NCBI GenBank assembly: GCA_019423795.1
Contig: JAHZAT010000046.1
Location: 1-7,457, forward strand
Origin: Clostridiales bacterium
GTDB lineage: Bacteria; Bacillota; Clostridia; Lachnospirales; Lachnospiraceae
DNA: 7,457 nt
Direction: 5' to 3'
Of this stretch, positions 1 to 5,625 are shown in pieces. The notes beneath the pieces were generated by a model, which was not told the origin of the DNA, did not search any database, and saw nothing but the letters and a program-made list of their open reading frames with translations. The position numbers were made by a program, and so were the translations under genes. Every line of letters begins with the position of its first letter. Positions within the stretch are counted from its first letter, which is position 1.

Positions 1-141
1 TGACGATACAAAAATTTATTATTTTTTATTGTCCTCTTGACAGGGAGCACACCAATTTTTATTGCCGTATTACAGACGATTTTTATTTTAGCATAAATGA
101 TGTTGTTAGGACAGTATAGATTGCATTTCTTTTGCTAACCA
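1..141. other. AT-rich intergenic edge, no gene recognised
   Basis: This stretch follows the stop codon of the last permease gene. I see no coding region. It contains TTGACA at 37-42 on the plus strand, inside TGTC-CTCTT-GACA (a 4-bp inverted repeat), and a 9-bp direct repeat ATTTTTATT at 55-63 and 79-87. None of these makes a convincing promoter or an intrinsic terminator for the leftward operon. It may be the flank of a neighbouring element that lies outside the window. Confidence 0.4.
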
Positions 142-768
142 CTACGATTTCCTATATTTCCACATCAAAACCGAACCAATATAAGAAACCAAAACCATTA
201 CAATTGATATCACTACTGCATTCTTTAAAAACACCTGACTCCCCGGAATTCTTGGTATTTTTCGTATTGCATAAAAGATCAATCTACCTCCTACATAGCA
301 AACTAAAAACAATGGCAATCCTACGAGTCTGTTTCTTATATTTTTTAAATGTAGCATGAGATTTACTGGAATCTGAATTGACATGCATAAGAAACTTACT
401 ACAACGATCCATTGAATCACTTGCTTTACTTCATAGAACGGAACTTCAACATTGAGAACGCCAAGTGCTCTTCCGATCAAAAATATGATGGTCATAATTG
501 CTGTCGCTACAACTCCAAGAAGATACCTCATACCAACTTGTTTCCTTCCACTGACTGGTAAGATCTTGCAATACTGATTCCATCCACAGGCTTGATCATC
601 AATCATTGTGTCATTAAGCTGAATTACCAGAAGTGCTGACAAAACAGCCCCGCCAGTACCAAATCCAAAAAATCCTATGATCATCTGAAGAACTAAAAGT
701 ATCCAAATCACATATTTAATTCCACATTCCATAATCCTGCATTTGTATTCTAAACACAAACCTTTCAC
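142..768 (-). CDS. ABC-2 type transporter permease (second permease of the operon)
   Basis: This is a 208-residue hydrophobic protein, probably half of the membrane channel of an ABC-2 exporter in the cytoplasmic membrane. About six hydrophobic segments are visible, near residues 15-36, 39-52, 80-100, 117-136, 148-166 and 182-203. The cytoplasmic stretch between the second and third contains DDQACGWNQYCKILPVSGRK, the loop type (acidic residue, W..Y, then LP-S-R/K) typical of this permease family; the upstream permease has a similar loop. The GTG start is chosen because AGGAGG (781-776) sits 7 nt upstream and overlaps the stop of the preceding gene. It is the last gene of the gntR-ATPase-permease-permease operon, 12 nt after the first permease. 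No extracytoplasmic domain or signal peptide is seen. The substrate is unknown; export of, or resistance to, an envelope-active compound is inferred from context. Confidence 0.8.
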   Translation of the reverse strand: MKGLCLEYKCRIMECGIKYVIWILLVLQMIIGFFGFGTGGAVLSALLVIQLNDTMIDDQACGWNQYCKILPVSGRKQVGMRYLLGVVATAIMTIIFLIGRALGVLNVEVPFYEVKQVIQWIVVVSFLCMSIQIPVNLMLHLKNIRNRLVGLPLFLVCYVGGRLIFYAIRKIPRIPGSQVFLKNAVVISIVMVLVSYIGSVLMWKYRKS

Positions 769-780
769 ACTGCGCCCTCC

Positions 781-1413
781 TTATTGATCATTCCGCTTCT
801 CGTATAATTTGCAACTCAATACACCTGAAAAACACCAAATGATAAATAGCAAAATCAGAAATACAATGGTCGGGAATGGCAGATTTAATAATAATTGTTG
901 CAGCCTATATGGATAAAACATTCCAAGAAAACATACAATCATCGCTGCAGATACCCTTCCTTCGTCATATCCATATCTGCACAAAATCGGAAATGCAAAT
1001 ATCATATCCAATGTACCGTTAATCCATATAGCTTTTACAACACGACCAATAAAGTAAATATTGATTCTGCCCACTATCATCTTCTGGCAGATCATACTTC
1101 CTGCAAAAACTAAGATACTCGCGATTATCACGATCCCAAAACCAAAGATATATTTTGAAACAACAATCTCCCTTCCATTGATTGGAAATGTTGCTCTGTA
1201 CATATCCCAATTTGATTTTTTTTCATATTCTACCGAATGCATTAGAATATAGAAAATCGTTATTACTGCACAATATATCCAAAAAGATTCATCAGGGAAA
1301 AAGTCTGTATTTTTTATAATTGGCAGCAATACTCCTAACCCCAGCATTGCCAGCATATGTATCCGATACTGACTCCACAAACTATACCATTCTTTTCGTA
1401 TTAATCCTTTCAT
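781..1413 (-). CDS. ABC-2 type transporter permease (first permease of the operon)
   Basis: This 210-residue integral membrane protein starts with MKGLIRKEWYSLW, the amphipathic K/E-W N-terminus common in ABC-2 permeases of Firmicutes GntR-linked exporters. Counting from the GTG alternative described below, hydrophobic segments lie near residues 20-36, 46-62, 89-110, 131-147, 157-172 and 183-203. A cytoplasmic loop reads EYEKKSNWDMYRATFPINGR, matching the loop of the second permease, so the two probably form a heterodimer with the ATPase. Start choice: AGGAGA (1429-1424) precedes both a GTG at 1419 and an ATG at 1413. I prefer the ATG for its codon and for the family-like N-terminus; the GTG would add two residues. 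The gene begins 14 nt after the ATPase stop, and its ribosome binding site overlaps that stop. Confidence 0.8.
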   Translation of the reverse strand: MKGLIRKEWYSLWSQYRIHMLAMLGLGVLLPIIKNTDFFPDESFWIYCAVITIFYILMHSVEYEKKSNWDMYRATFPINGREIVVSKYIFGFGIVIIASILVFAGSMICQKMIVGRINIYFIGRVVKAIWINGTLDMIFAFPILCRYGYDEGRVSAAMIVCFLGMFYPYRLQQLLLNLPFPTIVFLILLFIIWCFSGVLSCKLYEKRNDQ

Positions 1414-1427
1414 ACCCACACTTTCTC

Positions 1428-2279
1428 CTATTCTTCCTGTCCTTTTGAGAGAAATACGACAATTTCTTCTAATGTTGCCATATCTGTCTCATAATCTTTC
1501 GGCATCTTCGATCTGTCTACCAATGCTTCAACTCCATATGGATTTTCTCTTACCCCTTTAACTGCCTGTTCGTCAAATTCTTTCAGCTCTTCTTTGGAAC
1601 ATTTTAAGATTCCATATTGTTCAATCAGGCAATCTTTTTCTTCATATAATTTCAAACTTCCCTGATCAATATATGCAATATAATCACAAAGTCTTTCAAG
1701 ATCACTGACAATATGAGAAGAAATCAAAACAGACTGATCTTCTTCTCTTGTAAATTCATAAAGAATATCCAGAATTTCATCTCTCATAAATGGATCTAAA
1801 CCACTCGTTGGTTCATCTAAGATCAGTAGTTTTGCATGATGAGAAAGTGCCACCGCGATTGCAAGCTTCATCTTCATTCCTTTGGAGTAATTCTTAAACT
1901 GCTTTTTCCATTTCGGAAGTTCAAACTGATCAATCAATTCATAATATCGTTTTTCATCCCAGTTTCTATAAATATTTTTCATGATATGATTCATCTGATC
2001 TGCCGTCACGTATTCTGGAAATGATGGTTCATCTAAGACAACTCCGATATCCTGTTTTGTCTCTGTAAAATCCTCCTCATTGTTTTTTCCTAATACATGG
2101 ATTGTTCCACCATCCTTATGTATCATGTCCATGATCAGACGAATGATTGTACTTTTCCCTGCCCCGTTCTTTCCTACCAGACCAAGAATACACCCTTCTG
2201 GCAGTGAAAATGTCATATCGTTCATTTCAAATCCTATAAATGACTTTGATACATTCTTTAATTCTAATGCATTCTTCAT
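1428..2279 (-). CDS. ABC transporter ATP-binding protein (YtrB/BcrA-like)
   Basis: This 283-residue nucleotide-binding subunit would power the ABC-2 exporter from the cytoplasmic face. Visible motifs are Walker A GKNGAGKST at 36-44, an ABC signature YSKGMK at 131-136, Walker B LLILDEP at 151-157 followed by the D-loop SGLD at 159-162, and the switch histidine H189 in ISSH. At the Q-loop position (about 80-84) the sequence is VVLDE, without the usual glutamine; to my recollection this is common in the GntR-linked subfamily. About 70 residues after the catalytic core form a C-terminal tail of the BcrA type. The ATG overlaps the gntR stop in an ATGA (2279-2276), so the two are translationally coupled; AAGGA lies just upstream. 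With the two following permeases it forms a YtrABCD-like export system. Substrate cannot be read from the sequence. Confidence 0.92.
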   Translation of the reverse strand: MKNALELKNVSKSFIGFEMNDMTFSLPEGCILGLVGKNGAGKSTIIRLIMDMIHKDGGTIHVLGKNNEEDFTETKQDIGVVLDEPSFPEYVTADQMNHIMKNIYRNWDEKRYYELIDQFELPKWKKQFKNYSKGMKMKLAIAVALSHHAKLLILDEPTSGLDPFMRDEILDILYEFTREEDQSVLISSHIVSDLERLCDYIAYIDQGSLKLYEEKDCLIEQYGILKCSKEELKEFDEQAVKGVRENPYGVEALVDRSKMPKDYETDMATLEEIVVFLSKGQEE

Positions 2280-2653
2280 AGTTCATCCTTCCCAATGATC
2301 TTGATCATCTCAATCAGATCATCCCTCGTCAACCCACATGTTCCTGAAAGCTTCACTGCTTCCTCCAAATATTGTTCTATCTTCTTTAAATTCTCCTCCT
2401 TGATAAGCTCCAGATTCTTCTCTGCAACAAAACAGCCTTTTCCTGCGACAGAATTAATAAATCCATCTTTCTCAAGCTCATCATACGCCCTCTTTGTTGT
2501 GATCACACTGATCCTTAAATCCTTCGCAAGTCCACGAATCGATGGAAGCATTTGTCCAGCTTCTAATTCTTCTGTAATGATCAGATTCTTGATCTGTTCA
2601 TAAATCTGTTCATAGATTGGCTGATTTTTGGCATTGCTGATTATGATTTTCAC
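2276..2653 (-). CDS. GntR-family transcriptional repressor, YtrA subfamily
   Basis: This is a 125-residue DNA-binding regulator. Residues about 11-78 form a GntR winged helix: PIYEQIYEQIKNLIITEELE, the LPSIRGLAKDLRIS recognition region, then TTKRAYDELEKDGFI and the wing GKGCFVAE. The remainder (79-125) is a short charged helical tail, as in the YtrA subfamily, rather than a FadR or HutC effector domain. The start is GTG at 2653, supported by AAAGGAGA with 7 nt spacing. It is the first gene of the exporter operon, and its promoter overlaps a perfect palindrome. Autorepression released by an envelope-active compound or by stress is therefore likely, by analogy with ytrA of Bacillus; the inducer is unknown. 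Family assignment is firm and the stimulus is inference. Confidence 0.92.
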   Translation of the reverse strand: MKIIISNAKNQPIYEQIYEQIKNLIITEELEAGQMLPSIRGLAKDLRISVITTKRAYDELEKDGFINSVAGKGCFVAEKNLELIKEENLKKIEQYLEEAVKLSGTCGLTRDDLIEMIKIIGKDEL

Positions 2654-2678
2654 TTAATTCTCTCCTTTCTTTGTTTTT

Positions 2679-2701
2679 CTGTATATACACAGTATATACA
2701 G
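2679..2701 (-). promoter_or_regulatory. Palindromic operator of the GntR/YtrA repressor
   Basis: A perfect inverted repeat is visible: CTGTATATAC (2679-2688), a 3-base centre ACA, and GTATATACAG (2692-2701). It covers the -10 element of the gntR promoter, so a bound dimer would block RNA polymerase. YtrA-type regulators usually bind such palindromes in their own promoters. The site is seen directly; its binding by this regulator is inferred. Confidence 0.8.
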
Positions 2702-2719
2702 TCCGTTTTTTATTGTCAA
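2691..2719 (-). promoter_or_regulatory. Sigma-A type promoter of the gntR-ABC operon
   Basis: On the minus strand, TTGACA (2719-2714), a 17-base spacer and TATACT (2696-2691) make a near-perfect housekeeping promoter. The predicted transcription start is around 2684, leaving a short leader with the ribosome binding site at 2669-2661. Such a strong promoter, covered by the palindrome, fits an operon kept off by its repressor. Confidence 0.85.
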
Positions 2720-2744
2720 TAGAAAAGAAAGAATCCTACAAATC

Positions 2745-2785
2745 AAAAAATCACAAGCAGTAATTTCTTATTACCACTTGTGATT
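2745..2785 (-). terminator. Intrinsic terminator of the Rpn-family gene
   Basis: Read on the minus strand, AATCACAAG (2785-2777) pairs with CTTGTGATT (2757-2749). An inner GTAAT/ATTAC stem (2774-2770 with 2764-2760) follows a 2-base internal mismatch. The hairpin ends in a run of six T (2750-2745). It lies 31 nt past the Rpn stop and before the gntR promoter, isolating the two units. Confidence 0.88.
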
Positions 2786-2816
2786 ATTATCTATGCTATA
2801 TTCTAATTTGTTAAAT

Positions 2817-3743
2817 TTATAAATCTTCTATTTCTTTCAAGATTTCTTCTACTTCAGGTATATCAACCTGACATTCTTCTGCTATTTTTTCCTTTGAACA
2901 ACCTTGTTTTTTTAATCTTATACATTGTAAAAATAATTGCTTTCCTTCCTTTCTTCCTTCCTTTCTTCCCTCTTCCAATCCTTCTTCTCTCGCCGTTTTC
3001 ATCCTGCTGATTTCATCACTATATGCCATTTCTTCTCGCAAATACAAATATCGTTCTCTTTCATCCTGACTCATTTTATACATCTCATCTTTCACCGCCT
3101 CTCTATATGGATTTCCTTTAATCGTATCGTCAACTTCTTTCCAATCTTTTGCTGCAAGTAATTTTGCCCAATAGTATAGTTCCGTTTCTTTTTCTTCCTT
3201 GGCAGCATCTTCTAATTTCTTTAATTGTACCACGTGAAATTGCAATTTGTCATTATATTCTTCCCCTGTTTTTATATCCAATAATTTAATATGATGATGA
3301 AAACCTTGACTCCTCATCAAATTAAAATCTAAAATACCTATATGTATACATGGTTCTAATTCTCCATATGATTGTCCGTGATAAAATCCATCTGTAAACA
3401 TCCTGCAATTATAAAACAAACTTCGTTCCGTCCAATCATTCTGATAACGATTTTGCATTTCTATATTGATTTTCTTATTATTGTTCAGATAAATTTTTAC
3501 ATCCAGAATCCCCTCTTTTTCCTGTTCACTTTCCCCCTCTTCAAATGGATCTGTAACTTTTAAATCTGCTATCTCATTCTCCTTCAATCCTAATAACGCC
3601 ATCAAAAATCCTTTTGCTATGTAAGTATTTTTAAATGTTTTCCGAAAAGCATAATTGTTCGTTAATTGAATATTCAATCCATTACTATCCGCTGCTTTTT
3701 TCTTTAGATAATCATCTCGTGCATAAAGTTTGTTGTTTGTCAT
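2817..3743 (-). CDS. Rpn-family PD-(D/E)XK nuclease (annotated elsewhere as transposase-like)
   Basis: This is a 308-residue protein of the Rpn / PD-(D/E)XK nuclease-transposase family; members cut DNA, promote recombination and, in some cases, defend against phage. Numbered from the upstream ATG at 3749, the family opening LTNNYAFRKTF is at 29-39. The nuclease core has D83 (GILDVK) and the E-x-Q pair E97-Q99 (INIEMQ). A conserved YYWAKLLAAKDWKEVD follows at 192-207. After that comes a charged helix with EGRK-EGRK-EGK repeats (260-270) and a C-terminal helix-turn-helix-like tail. The start at 3743 is preferred: AGGG (3755-3752) is 8 nt upstream, against only 2 nt for the ATG at 3749, which would add two residues. 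The gene has its own promoter and terminator and looks AT-richer than asnS. Catalytic residues appear intact, and no frameshift is seen. Confidence 0.88.
   Translation of the reverse strand: MTNNKLYARDDYLKKKAADSNGLNIQLTNNYAFRKTFKNTYIAKGFLMALLGLKENEIADLKVTDPFEEGESEQEKEGILDVKIYLNNNKKINIEMQNRYQNDWTERSLFYNCRMFTDGFYHGQSYGELEPCIHIGILDFNLMRSQGFHHHIKLLDIKTGEEYNDKLQFHVVQLKKLEDAAKEEKETELYYWAKLLAAKDWKEVDDTIKGNPYREAVKDEMYKMSQDERERYLYLREEMAYSDEISRMKTAREEGLEEGRKEGRKEGKQLFLQCIRLKKQGCSKEKIAEECQVDIPEVEEILKEIEDL
2937..2972 (-). repeat. Short 12-bp tandem repeat coding EGRK units in the Rpn gene
   Basis: Three near-identical 12-base units in a row code E-G-R-K, E-G-R-K and E-G-K-Q. The first two units differ at one base (GAG versus GAA), and 2944-2955 is repeated exactly at 2956-2967. 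Because the unit length is a multiple of three, gain or loss of a unit keeps the frame and only lengthens or shortens the charged helix. Confidence 0.75.
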
Positions 3744-3769
3744 AGGCATTACCCTTTATATTCTTACAT

Positions 3770-3827
3770 TTATTGTAAATTTTATTATACCCACGATTTT
3801 GAAATATATCAAGATATTATTGTAAAT
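3770..3827 (-). promoter_or_regulatory. Promoter of the Rpn-family gene with flanking repeats
   Basis: On the minus strand, TTGATA (3812-3807), a 17-base spacer and TATAAT (3789-3784) form a strong sigma-A promoter. The 11-mer ATTTACAATAA occurs twice in the same orientation, at 3827-3817 just above the -35 and at 3780-3770 over the expected start site. The lower copy is part of TTACA-N5-TGTAA (3764-3778), and the upper one is part of TGTAAA-N12-TTTACA (3821-3844). The promoter is well supported; the repeats as regulator sites are inference in AT-rich DNA. Confidence 0.75.
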
Positions 3828-3853
3828 ATTTCTATTATTTTACATTTTAATTT

Positions 3854-3884
3854 AAAATAAAAAGGCGACTTCATATCGCCCTTT
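3854..3884 (-). terminator. Intrinsic terminator of the yqeY-cysteine hydrolase operon
   Basis: On the minus strand GGCGA (3880-3876) pairs with TCGCC (3868-3864) around a 7-base loop. It is followed by TTTTT (3863-3859), A and TTTT (3857-3854). The hairpin begins about 16 nt after the stop of the cysteine hydrolase gene and ends the operon before the Rpn promoter. Confidence 0.85.
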
Positions 3885-3896
3885 ATTTACAACTAA

Positions 3897-4430
3897 TTAT
3901 ACTATCTCAATCTGACACATCTTCATAGCTTCCAACGCATTCCTATGACTCTCAGGAGTCACTCCTGCACAGCATGAAGAATCAACACTTACCTTCACTT
4001 CCGGCAGTGCTGCTTTAATCAGCATTGCATTGGATATCACACAGATATCCGTACATAATCCGATCAGTTCGATTTCAACTTCCTGATCTTCATATGTTTC
4101 CTTCAATATCTGTGCCAGTTCCATAGAACCAAAAGTTCCTTTTCTACAGAAATTATGGACTTCTGCTTTCGTCTCTGCGATTGCCTGCATGATTTCGCTG
4201 TTTAATGCCCAGCCGTCTTCTCCACAGATACAATGTTTGACTGGAAGATTCTTTCCTTCCTGTGTGGAAAGATAATCTTCCTCATGTGTATCGAGTGTTC
4301 CATAGATATCACCCTCAAAATTACGAATCTTTCCCGCAACAGGTGTTACAATCTCCTGTGCTTCTTTGGTTCCAAGGCTTCCGTCGATGAAATCATTCTG
4401 CATATCGACAACAATTAGTATATTTCTCAT
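3897..4430 (-). CDS. Isochorismatase-fold cysteine hydrolase (nicotinamidase-like)
   Basis: This 177-residue cytosolic hydrolase belongs to the isochorismatase/nicotinamidase superfamily, which cleaves amides or related bonds through a cysteine nucleophile. The Asp-Lys-Cys triad is visible as D9 (IVVDMQNDF), K97 (CRKGTFGS) and C130 (GLCTDICVISN). Metal-site candidates are D47 and H49 in DTHEEDY and H66 in KHCICG; the third histidine of classical PncA enzymes (as in DWHPEDH) is not obvious. Length is shorter than the PncA of E. coli (about 210) but normal for the short Firmicutes group. Its ATG overlaps the yqeY stop by 4 bases, with AGGAG 10 nt upstream, so the two are translationally coupled. 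Nicotinamide deamidation for NAD salvage is plausible, but another amide substrate is equally possible. Confidence 0.88.
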   Translation of the reverse strand: MRNILIVVDMQNDFIDGSLGTKEAQEIVTPVAGKIRNFEGDIYGTLDTHEEDYLSTQEGKNLPVKHCICGEDGWALNSEIMQAIAETKAEVHNFCRKGTFGSMELAQILKETYEDQEVEIELIGLCTDICVISNAMLIKAALPEVKVSVDSSCCAGVTPESHRNALEAMKMCQIEIV

Positions 4431-4873
4431 GAAAGTTTAGCTCCTACCAGCTGGTTTACAAGTTTACCGTCAGCTTTTCCTTTGACTCTTGGCATCAGGT
4501 TCTTCATAACTTTTCCTTTGTCTTTCATTGTTGGCGCATCAATTCCAAGTTCTGCTAATACAGCATTGATCTCAGCTTCGATCTGTTCTTCGCTCATCTG
4601 CTCTGGTGCAAACTCTTCTAAGACTGCTAATCTTGCTTTACATTCATCAATGATATCTGTACGATCAGCAGGGCAAGTATCCATTGTCTCTTTTGTCTGT
4701 TTGATCTCTTTTGCGATAATTGTGTTTTCTTCTGCCTCTGTCAGATCTTCTCTCTTATCGATCTGTGCATTTTTTAATGCACTTAATAACATAGAAAGAC
4801 TTTCTTTTCTCTCTTTGTCCTTATTCTTCATCGCTGTCATCATTTCTTTGCGGATTACATCAATCATACTCAT
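4427..4873 (-). CDS. yqeY: YqeY / GatB-tail domain protein
   Basis: This is a 148-residue, highly charged, largely helical protein of the GatB/YqeY family, the right length for the stand-alone form. It starts MSMIDVIRKEMMTAMKNKDK, continues with the family stretch LSMLLSALKNAQIDKRE (about 26-42), and ends VMKNLMPRVKGKADGKLVNQ, the small helical domain that resembles the C-terminal tRNA-contacting tail of GatB. A tRNA-related role is suggested by that similarity; the precise function is not established. The ATG at 4873 has AGGAGG 10 nt upstream. It is the first gene of a two-gene operon with the cysteine hydrolase, with which it overlaps at ATGA. Confidence 0.92.
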   Translation of the reverse strand: MSMIDVIRKEMMTAMKNKDKERKESLSMLLSALKNAQIDKREDLTEAEENTIIAKEIKQTKETMDTCPADRTDIIDECKARLAVLEEFAPEQMSEEQIEAEINAVLAELGIDAPTMKDKGKVMKNLMPRVKGKADGKLVNQLVGAKLS

Positions 4874-4912
4874 AGTTTCTTATCCTCCTGTATAAATGTT
4901 CTCTTGACATCT

Positions 4913-4921
4913 ATTGTAGCA
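4913..4921 (-). promoter_or_regulatory. Probable extended -10 promoter for yqeY
   Basis: On the minus strand TGC-TACAAT (4921-4913) fits an extended -10 element about 40 nt upstream of the yqeY start. The -35 region at the usual spacing (GAAACG, 4941-4936) is poor, so the TG extension would have to compensate. No terminator is visible after the preceding gene, so readthrough from upstream is also possible. Confidence 0.45.
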
Positions 4922-4964
4922 CAAAATACTATCTTCGTTTCACTAATTTTACAACATGACTCAA

Positions 4965-5573
4965 TTATATTTCCCAAGAATGCCGGCTTCCTTCCAATTT
5001 TCTCTGATACGATAACACCAGATAATCTTCTTTATATTTTCTGATCTCCAGAATATCTGGCTTCGTGATCTCTGGAAAATCTGCTTCTGAAAATACATGA
5101 ATATATCTCTTCTCACAAGGTTTGTCGTCTTCGATCACTTGTCCTGCATCGATATAGGCACTTTCGATATCCAGACGTTTCCCCTGTCTTGCAGTAATCT
5201 TTGTCTGCTCATAGACTTCAATATCCTTCGTCATAAACAAAAACAACTTCACTGGATGAACCTGAATGCTTGTCTCTGAAATAATTTCAAGATCACATGG
5301 AATATGTTGTCTTATAATATAATTTTTCAAAATACAGAGTTCTTTAAATTCATTCATGTTCGTTGCTTTCAAAATCCCCATGCCACCAAGTTCTGGCATA
5401 TCTCCAATACTTTTTTCTTCAATGATCATAACTGATCTTCCCATTTCTTTTTGAAAATTTGCCTCTATTGCATGTTTCAGGGTTGCACCTACGTATAAAA
5501 TATCTGTTTTTTTATCTCTTTTTAAAATCGGATAAACTGGAAATTCCATCTGTTCCTGCCAAATAGAATGCAT
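4965..5573 (-). CDS. Shrunken, probably FAD-less relative of FAD-dependent oxidoreductases
   Basis: I recognise this 202-residue protein only as a degenerate relative of the DadA/Rieske-type FAD-dependent oxidoreductases (usually well over 400 residues). Its start HSIWQEQMEFPVYPILKRD and the following TDILYVGATLKHAIEANF (23-40) match the family's SIW...P...L..D..TDVLVIGGG...GILTA opening. The VMIIEE strand (48-53) matches the second Rossmann strand. Later, QVHPVKLFLF..KDIEVYEQTKI (104-126) matches the family's QFHP-K-F...L-IYEHTKV, and ADFPEITKP...KEDYLVL (164-187) matches its HFPF...RSYVLAL region. The GxGxxG motif has become G29-A-T31-L-K-H34, the TTAKITSQHG block is absent, and the C-terminal domain is missing. 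The frame is open with a perfect AGGAGG 9 nt upstream, so it is translated or only recently decayed. It lies 52 nt after asnS. It could be a pseudoenzyme or a relic. Confidence 0.65.
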   Translation of the reverse strand: MHSIWQEQMEFPVYPILKRDKKTDILYVGATLKHAIEANFQKEMGRSVMIIEEKSIGDMPELGGMGILKATNMNEFKELCILKNYIIRQHIPCDLEIISETSIQVHPVKLFLFMTKDIEVYEQTKITARQGKRLDIESAYIDAGQVIEDDKPCEKRYIHVFSEADFPEITKPDILEIRKYKEDYLVLSYQRKLEGSRHSWEI

Positions 5574-5617
5574 ATACTACTACCTCCTAAAAATTGCTCT
5601 CGTAATAGTATATGCAT
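5568..5617 (-). promoter_or_regulatory. 12-bp inverted repeat around the ribosome binding site, start codon in stem
   Basis: On the minus strand ATGCATATACTA (5617-5606) is followed 26 bases later by its perfect complement TAGTATATGCAT (5579-5568). In a transcript from asnS this would fold into a 12-bp stem. The AGGAGG (5588-5583) lies in the loop, and the start codon of the downstream gene (5573-5571) lies within the 3' arm. It has no U-run, so it is not a terminator. Translational control, RNA processing or a DNA operator are all possible. Confidence 0.65.
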
Positions 5618-5625
5618 AATTCATC

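Noticed and set aside
88..138. TTAGCA/TGCTAA inverted repeat as a terminator of the exporter operon
   Set aside because: The stem is only 6 bp, the loop is 39 bases and no U-run follows on the minus strand.
2817..3743. Insertion sequence or transposase call for the Rpn gene
   Set aside because: No terminal inverted repeats, target duplication or DDE motifs are seen. The gene has its own promoter and terminator, and the family is a nuclease group only historically labelled transposase.
4482..4895. Plus-strand open frame of 137 codons opposite yqeY
   Set aside because: It lies antisense to a clear YqeY gene, its serine/isoleucine-rich translation matches no family I know, and I see no ribosome binding site. 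The same applies to the other plus-strand frames, for example 2295-2603 opposite gntR.
4904..4932. Plus-strand promoter-like TTGACA-17-TACTAT that would run antisense to the oxidoreductase relative
   Set aside because: The -35 is perfect but the -10 matches only four of six bases, and no plus-strand gene follows. AT-rich DNA gives such hits often.
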